Below, in pieces: positions 21,690 through 33,739 of a DNA stretch of 64,000 bases. Below the pieces are notes generated by a model. The model had not been told where the DNA came from and searched no databases. It saw only the letters and a list, made by a program, of their open reading frames with translations. The position numbers and the translations under genes are program-made. The DNA comes from Nymphalis io (taxonomy: Eukaryota > Arthropoda > Insecta > Lepidoptera > Nymphalidae). Positions within the stretch are counted from its first letter, which is position 1. Each line of letters opens with the position of its first letter. The stretch lies in contig NC_065894.1 of the NCBI RefSeq assembly GCF_905147045.1, positions 1,773,501 through 1,837,500 on the forward strand, given 5' to 3'.

Positions 21690-22990
21690 TATAGTTTATA
21701 ATTATAATTAGATTCGAAAGAATGGCTAAATCTGGAGCGGTGAATTGTTGTAAGTGGCAAGTTTCATTATAAAATTATTGCTGTAATAACACTTAACATA
21801 ATAAAATATATCATTTTTCCAAATAAATATTCGTATAGAAATGCTTTTTATAAATTACGATGGCTCGTAAAAAACACGCACGGCCAAGAAAAGCATTTAT
21901 ATTCCGAATAAGGAACATATTTAATTTGCATTAATATGTTTCCTTGTGAAAGATTTCTTGGAATATATTAGTATTGTTTTCATTTCATCTAAAGGCTATT
22001 AAAGTAAAATAAATGTCTGGAAATATTTTTGTTTCTTATGAAAATTTACCTTTTACCTAGCTCAAGTTAAGTTCCAAGATATGGGCTAGTTATAAGTAAT
22101 TTAGGTATATCATGTAAGCCTCAACTGACTTAACTTCATACCATGGAATTTTACGGCCTTATTTATAAACGTTGTTACGCGGGTGAATAGTTAAATAAAA
22201 CTATGTCTTCTATTTTCGAATGTTAAATCAATAATGAAAAGAAAAAAGTGTTTAACAAATCAGATAATCAGTATATTAAGGCTTACATTATACACATTAA
22301 ATTACTAACAAATTCTAATTATGTTATTAGTTGTTTTCAATAGAAGCTGCATATTGAACAGTTGGTAGCTATATATTAAATTTATATTGTAAAACGTCAA
22401 TTTAGATATGCATGTAAGAACCTACTTGAATAAAGTGTATTCTTAATGTTGATTGTTTGAATAAACCGTAACAATGCTTATTTTCAAAGTGCCCTCTTCA
22501 GGCCTCTATCACATTCTGAAGTCGATTTTGTTGCGATAGTCAAAGCTTCGATAATCCTATGAGGGTTAACCAAATCACACATACTTTAATAAAATTATAT
22601 GAGTCAAGTTAAGTTAAGTTAAGAATTCATACGGCTTACTACACGGTCAATTTTTTGCTTAAGACGTTGTGCTTATTATATAATATTACTTATAACAAGA
22701 TCAAATTAAGATGGGCAATCATATTAAACAACAATTATTGTAAATGTCTGTCTACTTAGTATACTAATATTATATATAACAGGATACCATACATCAACAT
22801 AATCATATAGTTCAAAGGTTTTGATTGATTTTACTGTAATACAATTCGTGGTATTCATCAGTAATTGCATGTTGTAGTCTTGAAAGCCGATCTCGGTTCA
22901 CGGTATTGGGATTTACAGAGCCATAAGGAAATCAAGAGCACTGTTTTTAATAGCTACGATTCTTGATACGGTTTAGCTTAACATTTTAGA
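21690..22990. other. AT-rich non-coding stretch with a family D 3' end
   Basis: No gene was recognised. A family D 3' end may lie at about 22408-22445 (AAGAACCTACTTGAATAAAG). A short (AAGTT)4 repeat is at about 22604-22622. Confidence 0.45.
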
Positions 22991-23002
22991 CTTTTATGTA
23001 TT

Positions 23003-23115
23003 GCATGGTTAACTGCCTATCTCGTCGACGAGAGATTTCGGGATCTGGATTCAAAATCCGAAAGCTTAAAAAATATTGAGTTTTTCTGTTGAAAAATTAT
23101 GGCTATTCTATATAA
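23003..23115 (+). repeat. Family C SINE head, diverged
   Basis: It contains TTTCGGGATCTGGATTCAAA followed by a degraded ATATTGAGTTTTTCTGTTGA and AAAAATTATGGC. These match the B-box region and the ATTGGGTTTTT, GAAAATTCTC blocks of the family C copy at 17684. Confidence 0.5.
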
Positions 23116-24130
23116 AAAAACTTGAAAATCACCACAGAAGATGGTCGTGTACTGCCAGAAAGTAATATGCGACATTGACCATAATAATTATAACATTTCA
23201 AGAAAACACGCATCAAAATAGTATACACCATTAGTCGGTTGTCAACATTTCACGAGTGACTAATGAAGTGAGTTTAGTCGTCCGAAGTTTGGATGAAACT
23301 CTCGTAATTAAATTAATTCGACAGGTAATTAAAAAGTAAGCAAATTGATAATAACATATAAGTAGCATTAGTATGGGCTTTGTGTAGATCGTAGTGTCCA
23401 GACCACCGACATATTATATTGTTTTCTTTGTCTCCTTAAACATTTTGAGTAGATACGCTGTGATTTTAAAGCAAAATTTAATCTAATTTAAAAAAACTGT
23501 ACATCACGTTCGCTAGTTGTAGATTTTCTTAGAAAAATATCTCAAATATAAATCATCTTATTTGAAACAAAATATCGTGAGATAACACAATTTTGCTTCA
23601 TTTTTAGCGAATGATTCATTCATCGCTTTTAGGACGATATCTACTTAAGGTTCTGTTTTAAGGTTAAGACGGTATAGAGACCTTTTAGAAGGGTTTTACG
23701 AAAATATCTCTTAAGATGGCTCAGGTGTGAGATAAATTATACGATTATTAAATAGTTGAGAGTAGTTTATAAGAGTTTGTCTCTATGGATGTATATTAAA
23801 TTTAATATAAAATACTTATATTTTAAAAGTAGCTTAATAACAAAATAAATAATTGAATTTTGACATTGACATAAACTAGTGAATAGGATTATGATCTCAT
23901 TATAAAACAATAGATCAAAACTTTAAAAGCTGTAAATAAATATTTTGTCAATACAACCAAAAATAAAATTAAAATTATCAATTTTTTTAATTTCTTAAAA
24001 AAACATTAATTGAATTGAATATGTATATGTAAGAGGTACGATTGGTAGTTTTTGAGTTTATCCAGCGAGGATCTTGTTTTGTTATGAATGATAATAATTT
24101 AGAATGTCTAGTTAAAAATAATAATAATAA

Positions 24131-24420
24131 CCTCCAGACCAATTTCGGCCACGGTGGCCAATCTTAAGAGAGATTAGCTTACTGCACAGGACATATTATA
24201 GTGCACGAGTGTGTGCGCAAATACAGGTGCACTCTCTATTAATCTTATATATCTCTAACTCTCACTATCCGATGGGACGGTAATCCGACACGATCGGAAA
24301 GAGTTTAGGCGCAGGACCAAATGCTTTACGTGCTTTCCGAGGCACGCGAGTAAACACACTAACAACTTCCAGACTGCTCGATCGATCGAGAATTTTCGAC
24401 AGAAAAACCCAATATTTTTT
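24131..24420 (-). repeat. Family C SINE, reversed, head replaced by a fold-back
   Basis: Plus-strand landmarks are CCTCCAGACCAATTTCGGCC, ACGGTGGCCAATCTTA, ACATATTATAGTGCACGAG, GATGGGACGGTAATCCGACA, TGCTTTCCGAGGCACG and AAAAACCCAATA. The tRNA-like head is missing. In its place is a perfect inverted repeat of TACTAGCCC and GGGCTAGTA. Confidence 0.8.
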
Positions 24421-24449
24421 TACTAGCCCGACCTGGGCTAGTAAAAAAA
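24415..24449. repeat. 15-base-stem inverted repeat at the SINE end
   Basis: T6 plus TACTAGCCC (24415-24429) pairs with GGGCTAGTA plus A6 (24435-24449) around the loop GACCT. Confidence 0.85.
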
Positions 24450-24521
24450 TTTATATTATTTGACATAAAAGTACCATTTCTATGTATACATACTTATAGT
24501 TTTTATTTGTATTGAATAGGT

Positions 24522-24787
24522 CAGTGGACGAGCACATGGACCATTTAATGGTAAGTGGTCACCAACACCTATAGACATTAACATTGTAATAAATGATAAC
24601 CATCGCTTACATCGCCAATGCGCCACCAACCTTGGAAACTGAGATGTTATGTCTCTTGTGCCCGTAGTTACACTGGCTCACTCACCCTTCAAACCGGGAC
24701 ACCACAATACCAATTACTGATGTTTGGCGGTAGAATATCTAATCAGGTACCTACTCAGACAAGCTTGCACAGCCCTACCACCAGTAA
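24522..24787 (-). repeat. Family B repeat, near full
   Basis: All family blocks are present in order on the minus strand: GGACGAGCACATGGACCA, AATGGTAAGTGGTCACCAAC, ATCGCTTACATCGCCAATGC, GATGTTATGTCTCTTGTGCC, TTCAAACCGGGACACCAC, GTTTGGCGGTAGAATATCTA and CCTACTCAGACAAGCTTGC, ending CCCTACCACCAG. Confidence 0.85.
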
Positions 24788-24992
24788 GATACAATAATTG
24801 TGTTTAATATAAATAGGTTATTTTTTTTTAGAATCCCATCCCTATCTAAACAAAATGAAGGTCTAGAACGTTTTACAAAATCTAAATTGTGTAAGTCCTT
24901 AGTTACGATCTCGGCTGTAAAAGAAAATTTTATTAGGAAACCTTTTGTTTTTCTTCTGCAAATGTACACTACCTAAGAATATCTACCATGGC

Positions 24993-25022
24993 GTGTGTGT
25001 GTATATATGTGTATGTGTGTGC
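24993..25022. repeat. TG-rich microsatellite
   Basis: Imperfect (GT)n and (AT)n: GTGTGTGTGTATATATGTG, then TATGTGTGTGCC. Confidence 0.7.
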
Positions 25023-25279
25023 CATCATGATACACTAAATATTTGTAAACGACTAACTGTAACTTTTATTGCATGTATTTTAGTTAAAGTCTGTTTTGTA
25101 AAAACACAAGGGAATTCATATAACATTTTAGTTCCTTGGGTTGGTGTATTGGCGAATGGTGAATTTTTTATACCGCCAATGTCTGTTTTCATACAGTAGC
25201 GCTGTACGCATGTGTGTACGCGTTGGTTACCAGCTGTTGGCCCATTTTTCCGTCCACCTAGATATTTCACAGGCAATTT

Positions 25280-25877
25280 TTTTTTATTTTAATTGTATTC
25301 AATCTATTATTTTCAATTAGATCTTAATTGTATAAAAACATTGTTTTGCAAAAAAAAAAAAAACAAAACTGAGTGTATATTTAATCTTTATATATTAACT
25401 TTAAAAATAAGCCATACATTTTAAGCCCTTGAAAGCTGTTCAAATGAAAATGTTTAAATTTTTCGAATGGAAAATGAAATGTAAAATGATTAAATATGAA
25501 ACAAGACAAACAAAATTTTATTTTGCAATCATTACTCAATGATGACAATGTTTTTAAACTAAATTTTCATTTTACTAAATTAATCTTTGCTATATTTTTT
25601 TATGTTATTTATTTCGGTATCAAAGCTGGATACAATACAAAAATGGTGGTACATATATAATTACAGTATATACGAATAAAGAATTTAATAACATTTTAAG
25701 GGTTTGCGGGGTCCCGTAGCAAGTTTATTTTGTATGAATTTTACCAGTAAAAAATCCGGACGTACAGTAATTCAATTAGTAACTTATAAAAACATACGCC
25801 GATTCTGAAAAAATACGTTTAATATGCGTCTTAAATAAAATATCGTACAAGTCTCTAATGTTATACTATTAATAATA
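25280..25877. other. Non-repetitive AT-rich DNA upstream of the candidate exon
   Basis: I see no known repeat here. A TATA-like TATAAAAA at 25785-25792 lies about 90 bases before the candidate start codon at 25878 and could be a core promoter, but no matching initiator is obvious. Confidence 0.35.
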
Positions 25878-25946
25878 ATGGATCTTAAGAAACTTCAAAT
25901 CGAAGTTACCGCCACAGTCAATCCGACAGACCAGCACTCTGCGCAG
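25878..25946 (+). CDS. Possible first coding exon, 23 codons, ending in a splice donor
   Basis: The start codon at 25878 has an insect-like context (AATAATAATGG). The frame encodes 23 residues beginning MDLKKLQIEV and ending in DQHSAQ, with mixed codon use (ACC, GCC, GTC, CCG, GCG) that is richer in GC than the flanks. It ends exactly at CAG|GTAAGG, a strong consensus splice donor, in phase 0. Upstream the same frame is closed by a stop at 25836-25838, consistent with a first coding exon. The surroundings lack recognised repeats. I do not recognise the protein and could not identify the next exon, so the gene may extend beyond the window. A chance open frame before a chance donor is a real alternative, since 23 codons is short. 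Confidence 0.35.
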
Positions 25947-28900
25947 GTAAGGCTTGTATCAAAAAGAAAATCAAATTAACTTAAAAAGGAATCTGTTTTC
26001 TAAATATCGTATATATAGCTTCAGTAATTTTAATTTCGTCACTTTCGATATTAATAATATAATTATTATGTTAGGTATATATTTAAATAAGGCTTAATGC
26101 AGTACGACAAATAAAATACACTGAAGTAATCGTTCATTTTTTTAAAAAACAAAAACGATGTTTCGGACTGTTCTGTAGACATTTCGGAGAGCAAGAAATC
26201 ATTCTGTTAAGTTTTCACATATCTTTTTTATCTATAGTTTTATCAGCGATCGGTTGAATGTGCGCACAACGAAAATAATCTCTATGTCTACGTATATATG
26301 AACTACATTTAAGCATTCAATAATAATTATAGTCTGAGTCGTTTCTAACTAACTCTTAAACTATGTAGATATTAAAATGGTAGTTTCGTAATAGGTTTTC
26401 TCCACGTTTTAAATGTTAGATATTATACGTTATGTGTGAATGCATGAGAATAACATCATAAAAAAAAAAGTTTTAAAATCTATTCGAAAGAAGTCGCTGG
26501 CGTTGCACGTTAAATAATAAAACATCAGATTTCCGTCCACTTAAATTAACCGATGTTCGCGTAAATTTGAATTAAAACTAAAAATCAGGGTAGATAAAAC
26601 TAAAGCGACAAAAAAAAATCATTTTGTCTGCGTTTCACTAGAAAATCTTCTTATTACTGGCGGTTTGGATTTACGCTTAGCTACCCATCTCTTTTGTAGC
26701 GGAATTTTGAAAAGATAAGGTTTTTTAGCATTTTTTTATTACTCACGTCCGTCGAAATTGCAATCTGGAACTAGCTGAATTCTCACGGCAAAACGATATA
26801 TGACTGCAAATATTCGTATATTACTTTAAAATACGACGTAAAGTCACGTTTCTACTATGAAGATAGAAAATCTAAGAGCAAGTTCTTCAAGTATTAGCTT
26901 ATTAACTAAAGGTATTATTTAAATTTTTAAAATACCAATGAGTTTTCAAAGCAAGTCAGGAATATTTTTAGGATTAAAATGGCACTAAACTTGGGTTCGT
27001 TTGTTGAGTCTGTCCGTCTGAACAATTTTTTTATCTTTTTTCAATAAATAATCAAAATATGTGCCGCCTAGAATGTATGCGTTCTACGTATGATAGGATT
27101 TGTCGTTAACTTGGTTGTGTATATATTCATTTGAAGTCTGAATCAAGGGTCTGATAACTCTTTGACAACTTCCAGATCATTGGCCAATGAAGCGAGGAAA
27201 ACAAACCTATTCAATAAAGATATTATTAAAATGGGAACCTAATCGGCGTATATCGAATAATATCAAACACACATAAGAAATAACTGCTAAAGGACGTCCG
27301 CCTTTTGAAGTGTCAACCGAACCAAACGTCAATCGTCCGACGCTCTGCAATGTCAGACATCTATTGTCAACGTGATGTCCTTAACAAGCATATATCAATG
27401 ATTCTGTAGCGCAAACGGAAATTCTTAAAATTACTTTTGTATTGATTTAAAGACCTTACATAATATTTCCTCTACTCACTATCACTCTCTTTAAATATTT
27501 TAATAAAACTTTTACTATTATTGTTATTTTGAGTTATGTATGGTATTTAACTATATTTTTCTCACTTTATATGTGTTTACCTTAACTGTTAAGATTAAAT
27601 AATATAAATCCGAAATGGACTTAAGTTTGGCTTTGTTTTTACCGTTTTTTTTTAAATTTTGTTTTATTTATACAGGCTAGTGTAAAAATTGATATATTTA
27701 ATTCTACTTCAAATTCCAAATTCAAATTAATGCAATAACGTAGCTATAACCTTTCTATTAAAAATGAGTTGTTGATTTGTTTTCCCGCCATTAATTTTTG
27801 ATAATGTTTTATCAGGTACCATAACCAAACAGCTTTATGCTAATTTTTAAATTATTACAAAAAACGGATTTATCTGAATTTAATAATTTTTTTTATAATT
27901 TATATATTATGTTAAATTTTAATTTTAATTTTTTATATATTAAAGCATTTTTGTGACGCTCACATCACATACATTTACTTGAAGCATTCTATCCTCTGAA
28001 AAAGCAGAGATAACGCGGTATAATTTAAAAAGCAAGCTGCGAGTGGTCCTGCTAACTAAATGCAAATTAATCTCAAAAGGCATTGTGAAAAATTTCCGTT
28101 TAATTCCTTCTCTGACTTTTTCTTTGACTGAGGATACAAATTATATTATTATACATGGATATTTTCAGTGAACCGCGGTTTCGTTCTTCTATAATATATC
28201 ACTGTTTCTGTGTAAAAACTGTCCACATCTATTCTATCAATACAACTAGGTGATCGTATAATATATGAACGAGTTATTGCAGAAACTGGCGACTAGTTGG
28301 TCGAGTGGCAGTGATTTTTTAAAATTACAATAAAATTTATAACATTTATACGGAAATTAATTCAATAAAATTTAAAAGAATTAAATAACAATGAAACAAA
28401 AAAAAACAACGAAAGAATTACAATTTTGAACATTTAGCATTAAAATCCCTTTGTGGTTTCCCTTTCGGTGGGTTTGTTAAAGAAAACGTCGCTTTAACTT
28501 GCGAACCGAGTCTTCTGGGAATTAACTGTTTCAAACTATTCTAATATTAAATTACTCAACAACTTTCAACTTTCGTTAAATTCTTTTTTTTTTATTATTC
28601 AATTTGTGTCAGTAACATTTTTGTAACATTTCGATTACGTGAGCTACTCCTCATTGTAAAATGTATTCGCTTAAATGAACCTTAAGGCAAAACTAACTAT
28701 TACCTACCCCATAAGGTTCTACGAAGAGTAGGTCAATGTTAGTCCAAGACCAAAATACGACTGTAGGTAGTGTTTACACTTCTGTGTAAATGTGCAGTCG
28801 GGCTAAGGAATCCAGAATCCCCAAAAGATAAATAATACCTCTTCAAAGAAATCAACTGGTGCATATCTCGAGTCAACGAAGAAGTTAGCTGGACTCTACG

Positions 28901-29240
28901 ACGTAGGTCACAAATATTTATATTATATACGCATACTAATACCATATTTCTATAAATTCTTAATCCTAGAAACTAGATTGTGATGCAAATAAACATGCAG
29001 GCACAAAAGCAATGATACCAATTAAAAATAATGTATACAAATACAAATAATAAAAATAAAAAAAAATCACTTAATTGCCTTGAAAAGGACTTAAAGCCAT
29101 TTTAACCTTACATTTTTAATCTATACGTCGTTGAGAATGACTCCCGTGCAAAGCCAGTCAGGCGGACGTCATTAAATATACATGAGAATATTACATTTTC
29201 ATATATTATCGTTATAATGTAAAAAAGTAAGTAAAATTTT
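25947..29240. other. AT-rich, largely repeat-free stretch
   Basis: No coding exon or known repeat family was recognised over about 3.3 kb, which is unusual for this window. If the exon at 25878 is real, this would be the start of its first intron. A moderately GC-rich patch at about 27270-27380 (GGACGTCCGCC, CGTCAATCGTCCGACGC) has no open frame. Confidence 0.4.
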
Positions 29241-29247
29241 AGTGTAA

Positions 29248-29335
29248 ATTATATTATTATATTTATTCATAATTAAATTATTAATTATATTATTATATTT
29301 ATTCATAATTAAAATATTAATTATATTATTATATA
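29248..29335. repeat. 36-base tandem repeat, about 2.4 units
   Basis: ATTATATTATTATATTTATT, followed by CATAATTA, occurs at 29248 and again at 29284. A third partial copy starts at 29320. Confidence 0.8.
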
Positions 29336-29633
29336 TATTATAATTATATGTACATATATGTAGGCTAATGTCAAAGTCGGCTTTTTTTTTATTTCTAAAA
29401 AATAACAGACTTTCTATTAGGCAAAATTTATTATTATTTTCTATTTAATCATAAATTAAAAAAGGAAATTTTTCATTAAAAAAATTGGTACATAATAAGT
29501 AATTAAACAAATGAACTTTAAATTAAAAACGTATTTTCAACGTTCAAATCCAAATAAGCTCAAAATTCACTTTAGAAACTTTTTTTTATACACACGAAGT
29601 CACTTCATACAAATCATAAAGAAATTTGGCAAC

Positions 29634-29877
29634 TCCTTTCTTTGTCGCACTACCAAAAAATGAAATTCCTTACCAGCTCACGTGTTCCCCTCCTCTTACA
29701 ACCCGGATTCCTTCAAACGAGGCGTGAAGAGGCATCTTGCGGGCCGGCAAGGCAACGGCAGGTGACGGCTAGTACAGAACATTCTTCCCGACTGTACTGG
29801 CCGTCGTCGCGTTTGGACTCTACTACCACTTACCATCAGGTGGAGTAGAGTCATTTGCCATCCCGGACATGTAAAAA
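29634..29877 (+). pseudogene. CR1-like LINE, C-terminal end and 3' UTR, with a stop mutation
   Basis: Frame 29664-29765 encodes NSLPAHVFPSSYNPDSFKRG, VKRHLAGRQGNGR and a stop. This is the conserved last segment of CR1-like or related non-LTR reverse transcriptases (WN.LP..VFP.SY....FK..V..HL). The expected Trp before NSLP is a TGA stop at 29661-29663, so the copy is dead. The 3' UTR carries the hairpin of GACTCTACTACC and GGTGGAGTAGAGTC (about 29816-29850) and ends at GGACATGTAAAAAAAT. Everything upstream is missing, so the copy is severely 5'-truncated. Confidence 0.82.
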
Positions 29878-29879
29878 AA

Positions 29880-32100
29880 TCAGTACTGTGACTATCTGTG
29901 TAAATTTTATTAAGAAGATAAAGTTATAAGAAAATTAAACACTAGGAATAATTTATTATAAAAAAGGATAAAATCACCAATGAGCTAAGGTAGATTATAT
30001 ACAACGAACTTTGCTCGCGTCATTTAGATTTTCTAAATGCCAATTTCCACGACATATTTCTTCAAAAATGACTTGTATGATATATATATATATATATAAA
30101 TATATCATATGAACTTTTATGCCCCTTATCATTTAAAGGGTTATATTTAAAAAAAACTAAGCTAACCTACTCTGTAAATGGAAGCCTTATGCAATTTTCA
30201 TGGTTTGAGCCCCAGTAGCGTGGGCTGTGTGTATGGCAGTCAGTCTTTTATATATGTAGATTACTAGTAGAATGTTCGAATCACGACTTGTTATATATCT
30301 TCTTTTACTTGTTATATAAGTTATTTAGTGTAAACATTAAATATATTTATACAAATGTATATTATATTTTAAGTAGCATAAGTTTAAAAATCGATTGGCA
30401 TATAGATTGGCAGATTAGTGAATTGTTCAATAAAAGTTGTAATAACTCAAGTTGTTGCTAATTTTATTTACTATAAATTATTTTGTAATCAATTTTACCA
30501 TGCGATTGATATTCTTCAAATCAATCTTGATAAAAGCAACAAGATATAATAATATTATCAAATTATGATTTCTCCTTTATCATCAACTTAAGAGAAATCT
30601 ATTTTCATTTATTCATTTAAATTGTTTAGAATACAACAATAGACGTCGACGTCATGATTACAATAATGAATAACCAGTGGAAGAGATTTGTTAATTATAG
30701 CGTGCAATAAATTTGACTTTTAAATTATTTTGTATTTTCTATTTTTTAATATGAATTCATACAATCCATTAAAAATTAAAATAAAACTTGATCAATATTA
30801 TAGTGTCTTGATATTTTATTGCGATTGACTAGACTTTTGTTATTGGTATATAAAAACACACACTTAAACTTAAACTTGAGAAGTGGTGATTTTTTTAAAC
30901 ATGCTTGGGTCAGCGATTTGGTTTTGTTCGAGTAGTCGTTGGAGTACTTTATATTAAGAATCATTGGATATATCGCTTGATTACGTTTCACTAGGTAATT
31001 TATTTGTAATATTTTTTGTGATTGTTCACTTCTTTTTTGTCATTCACGGTAGACATTCTCAAGAGAGAATAGGATACACAGGAGAATACAGTGCTCTAGA
31101 GCAGAGTAAACACAGATTCACTAACTATTCGTGCGATTGGAAGGCGCGAGACCAAGCTTTATATAGTTTCTAATGCATGTAAATGTTAGCACTGTCAACT
31201 ACCAAACTCAGGGAGACTACAGAAAATATACTGATAAATATTGGTTTGAACATACGACCTCAACCTCGGTAAGGCTTGCATGTTAAGTTAGCCTTTAATT
31301 GGTATATACTTTGTAACACTATTTTTATATACGCATTAGGTAAATCTATTTCTTAGTATGTATCGTTGGCTTACTATTAAATAAATATCACAAATTGATA
31401 TTTCACGATCATGTTATGCTTTGAGTTTCAAATTCGATCTTACGTAATAGTTCTTCTCAAACGTCGTAAGTATCTGGCGTAAGCTTCTAGGCTATGTCAT
31501 TTTTAATTTCAGCAATCGACTTATGAGCTAGCTATTTATAAATACATTCATTTTTCATAAGCAAAATATGAACTTTATTTTCTCAGCCCCGAAGGAATTT
31601 ATTTAATAACGCACTTGGCGGGTTGATTATGGAAATTACTCATATGAGCTGAAGGCTTGCAAAGATATTAAATAAAGTGGAGATTATCACTAAGAATTTT
31701 ATAGCCATTTTTACCAAGATAAACGACTATATTTAGAAATGTGATTATACTTAAGTATGTACTTAAGTATACTGGCAGATAAATAAGACAGATGAAAAGT
31801 TCCAATATTATTATTATAAAAATTATTTATTATAATTAACAGCCTGTTAATGATAGGAAAAAACTTATTGAATTAATTGGTTTTGGGGCTGATTTCATGT
31901 GGCAAAATCAATTTGTAAGACGTTACATAATGTTACATAATAAAACCGTTATGTTACTTTAAAAATGAAATAATTTAATTCATGATGTATTTTAAATCAG
32001 TTTTAAGCAGCATGATTCGCTGATAATACGGCATTCTGCCCGATAACATTTTGTATACAAATAATTTAATAAAATAAATGGTCATAGTCATCTGATACTA
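29880..32100. other. AT-rich non-coding stretch
   Basis: No gene was recognised. An AT-rich hairpin (TGATATATATATATATATAT, then AAATATATCA) is at about 30078-30108. The frame at 30964-31173 has a hydrophobic start (IFFVIVHFFFVIHG), but it begins at a TTG, lacks an ATG and has no recognisable domain. Confidence 0.4.
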
Positions 32101-32138
32101 AAAATATATATATAAAAGACCTCTAAAAGAAACCGGTC

Positions 32139-32273
32139 CACACTTCTGGTGACCCAAGAGCTGGCACTTATTTAGCCCAAAAGCCAAGTCTAGCGGTGCA
32201 GAGAGGCAATAGTGCCAGCGTCTTGGATACAATGCCACAGAACAATCTTTTAGACGGCGTGTTTATTCTATAA
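32139..32273 (+). pseudogene. Non-LTR reverse transcriptase C-terminal remnant
   Basis: An open stretch of 44 codons reads HTSGDPRAGTYLAQKPSLAV, QRGNSASVLDTMPQNN and ends at TAA 32271-32273. The pattern GDPRAG.YLAQ..SLA.QRGNAAS.L.T is one I know from the ends of lepidopteran LINE polyproteins, though I cannot name the clade. There is a stop upstream at 32124-32126 and no other domain is left. Confidence 0.55.
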
Positions 32274-32444
32274 ATTTGTAATGTATAGTTTGTTTTTATT
32301 TTATTTGTTGTTCTAGAATATATTAAATATGTACTTGTTTTTTAAAAACTTGTAATTCTAATAAAAAATATACATGGGAAATTTTTAAATATATATTCTT
32401 ATGCGATCGAAATATCGACAGCATAAGAAAATATTTATTACTAT

Positions 32445-32635
32445 ATACACCCTCAATGCGTAAATGGGAACAAAGAAGCTATGTCCATTTTCCGTTGTGC
32501 CTTGTGCCACTAGCTTACTCACTTACCCTTCAAACTAGAACATAGCAATACAATTTCAAGTCTATTTGGTGGTATAATATTTATCGGCTGAATTATACAT
32601 ACTCAAGTCTGAACGAAGCCGTACAAGGAAATCTA
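32445..32635 (-). repeat. Family B repeat, diverged
   Basis: Recognisable minus-strand blocks are CCTTGTGCCACTAGCTTACT, CACTTACCCTTCAAACTAGA, ACATAGCAATAC, GTGGTATAATATTTATCGG and AACGAAGCCGTACAAGG. Confidence 0.55.
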
Positions 32636-32927
32636 TGAATAGAATTGAAAATTTTAGTTTAATTTAAAGAACATACTTTAAGTAACTTGCTATTTTTGTA
32701 ACAGTTCCTTAAGATTTCTAGATTAACTTTCTTGGAAGTTTGGAAGCCGAGTTTATTTATGTCTCTTTAAAACGCAATGTTAATACATTAAAGCGGAGTG
32801 CTTTAGAAATTCTTCGGTACAGGTGAAATTTTTGTTATAAATTATTTTCAACTTTTTGTTTGAAGTAGCGGTACCATCTAGCATTATTACATTGATATAC
32901 TCTCATATGTCATTTGTATATTTGTCA

Positions 32928-33042
32928 ACTACAGGTGTTACACTGCCTCACACACCTTTTAAACCGCAACACAACAATACTATTGTCGATTGGCAGTAAT
33001 ATATGTAACCTACCCAGACGGGTACAACAAAACCAACTGAAC
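32928..33042 (-). repeat. Family B repeat fragment
   Basis: ACAGGTGTTACACTGCCTCA, CACACCTTTTAAACCGCAAC, ACAACAATACTATTG and CCTACCCAGACGGG match the 5' half of the family in reverse. Confidence 0.6.
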
Positions 33043-33404
33043 ATCAGCGTCATATTCTTAAAATGTCAAATATATTTTCCTTAAATTTTAAAAAATTGTT
33101 TTCGTAAGTCAAAATTAATTACTTTTGTTATAAAACTTCATTGCGTGTTATCTAATTATCTGCAAAAGTTCTTACGATAAGCATGGACGTATAAAATATA
33201 GATTTTTTTTTATATATATCATAAAATTGTATTCAAATATGTGTACTATTCAAATGAATGAATACAAACACATGCTCGCTAATGGAGGCGTTTTATACAA
33301 CATTTTATAAATAAGGTTACACCTCGATTTGACATATAGCGCTAGTAAAAACAGTAATGTATGTATATTATGTCTATCATTGATTTGTCAAAATATTAAT
33401 TTTA

Positions 33405-33450
33405 TGGGCTACCTGATGGTAAGTGGTCTCCACAAACCATAAACATATAT
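33405..33450 (-). repeat. Family B 3' end fragment
   Basis: GGGCTACCTGATGGTAAGTG, then GTCTCCACAAACCATAAAC is the reversed hairpin end of family B. Confidence 0.55.
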
Positions 33451-33529
33451 TTATTGCATTAACGAAAATCTTTATTTATTTTTAGTAATTTTAAATTCTA
33501 CTATTATATATTAATTTCGATGTCTTATA

Positions 33530-33735
33530 TTAGCCGGGAATCCCGGTACCGTTTATATATAAGACTATCTAATCGTCCCGGCTTCGCACGGGTACAATTA
33601 GAAAAATGTATGTTGGATATGATTAGCGTAATACTTACTGAGCGTCTACGTCAGGGAGTAACTGTGACAAATTTCAAGTCTATCGGACGCATAGTTTAAG
33701 AGATCTCATTATGAGTGATATTTCGCTTATGTATA
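33530..33735 (+). repeat. Family E repeat
   Basis: It contains TCGTCCCGGCTTCGCACGGG, TACTTACTGAGCGTCTACGT, and TTTCAAGTCTATCGGACGCA, then ATAGTTTAAGAGAT. The phrase CCCGGCTTCGCACGGGT recurs across lepidopteran genomes. The GAGCGTCTACGTC block recurs at 40048-40060. Confidence 0.5.
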
Positions 33736-33739
33736 TAAC

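Noticed and set aside
30964..31173. Membrane protein with a hydrophobic N-terminal segment
   Set aside because: The frame begins with TTG and the hydrophobic run comes from T-rich DNA. No further membrane segments or homology are visible.
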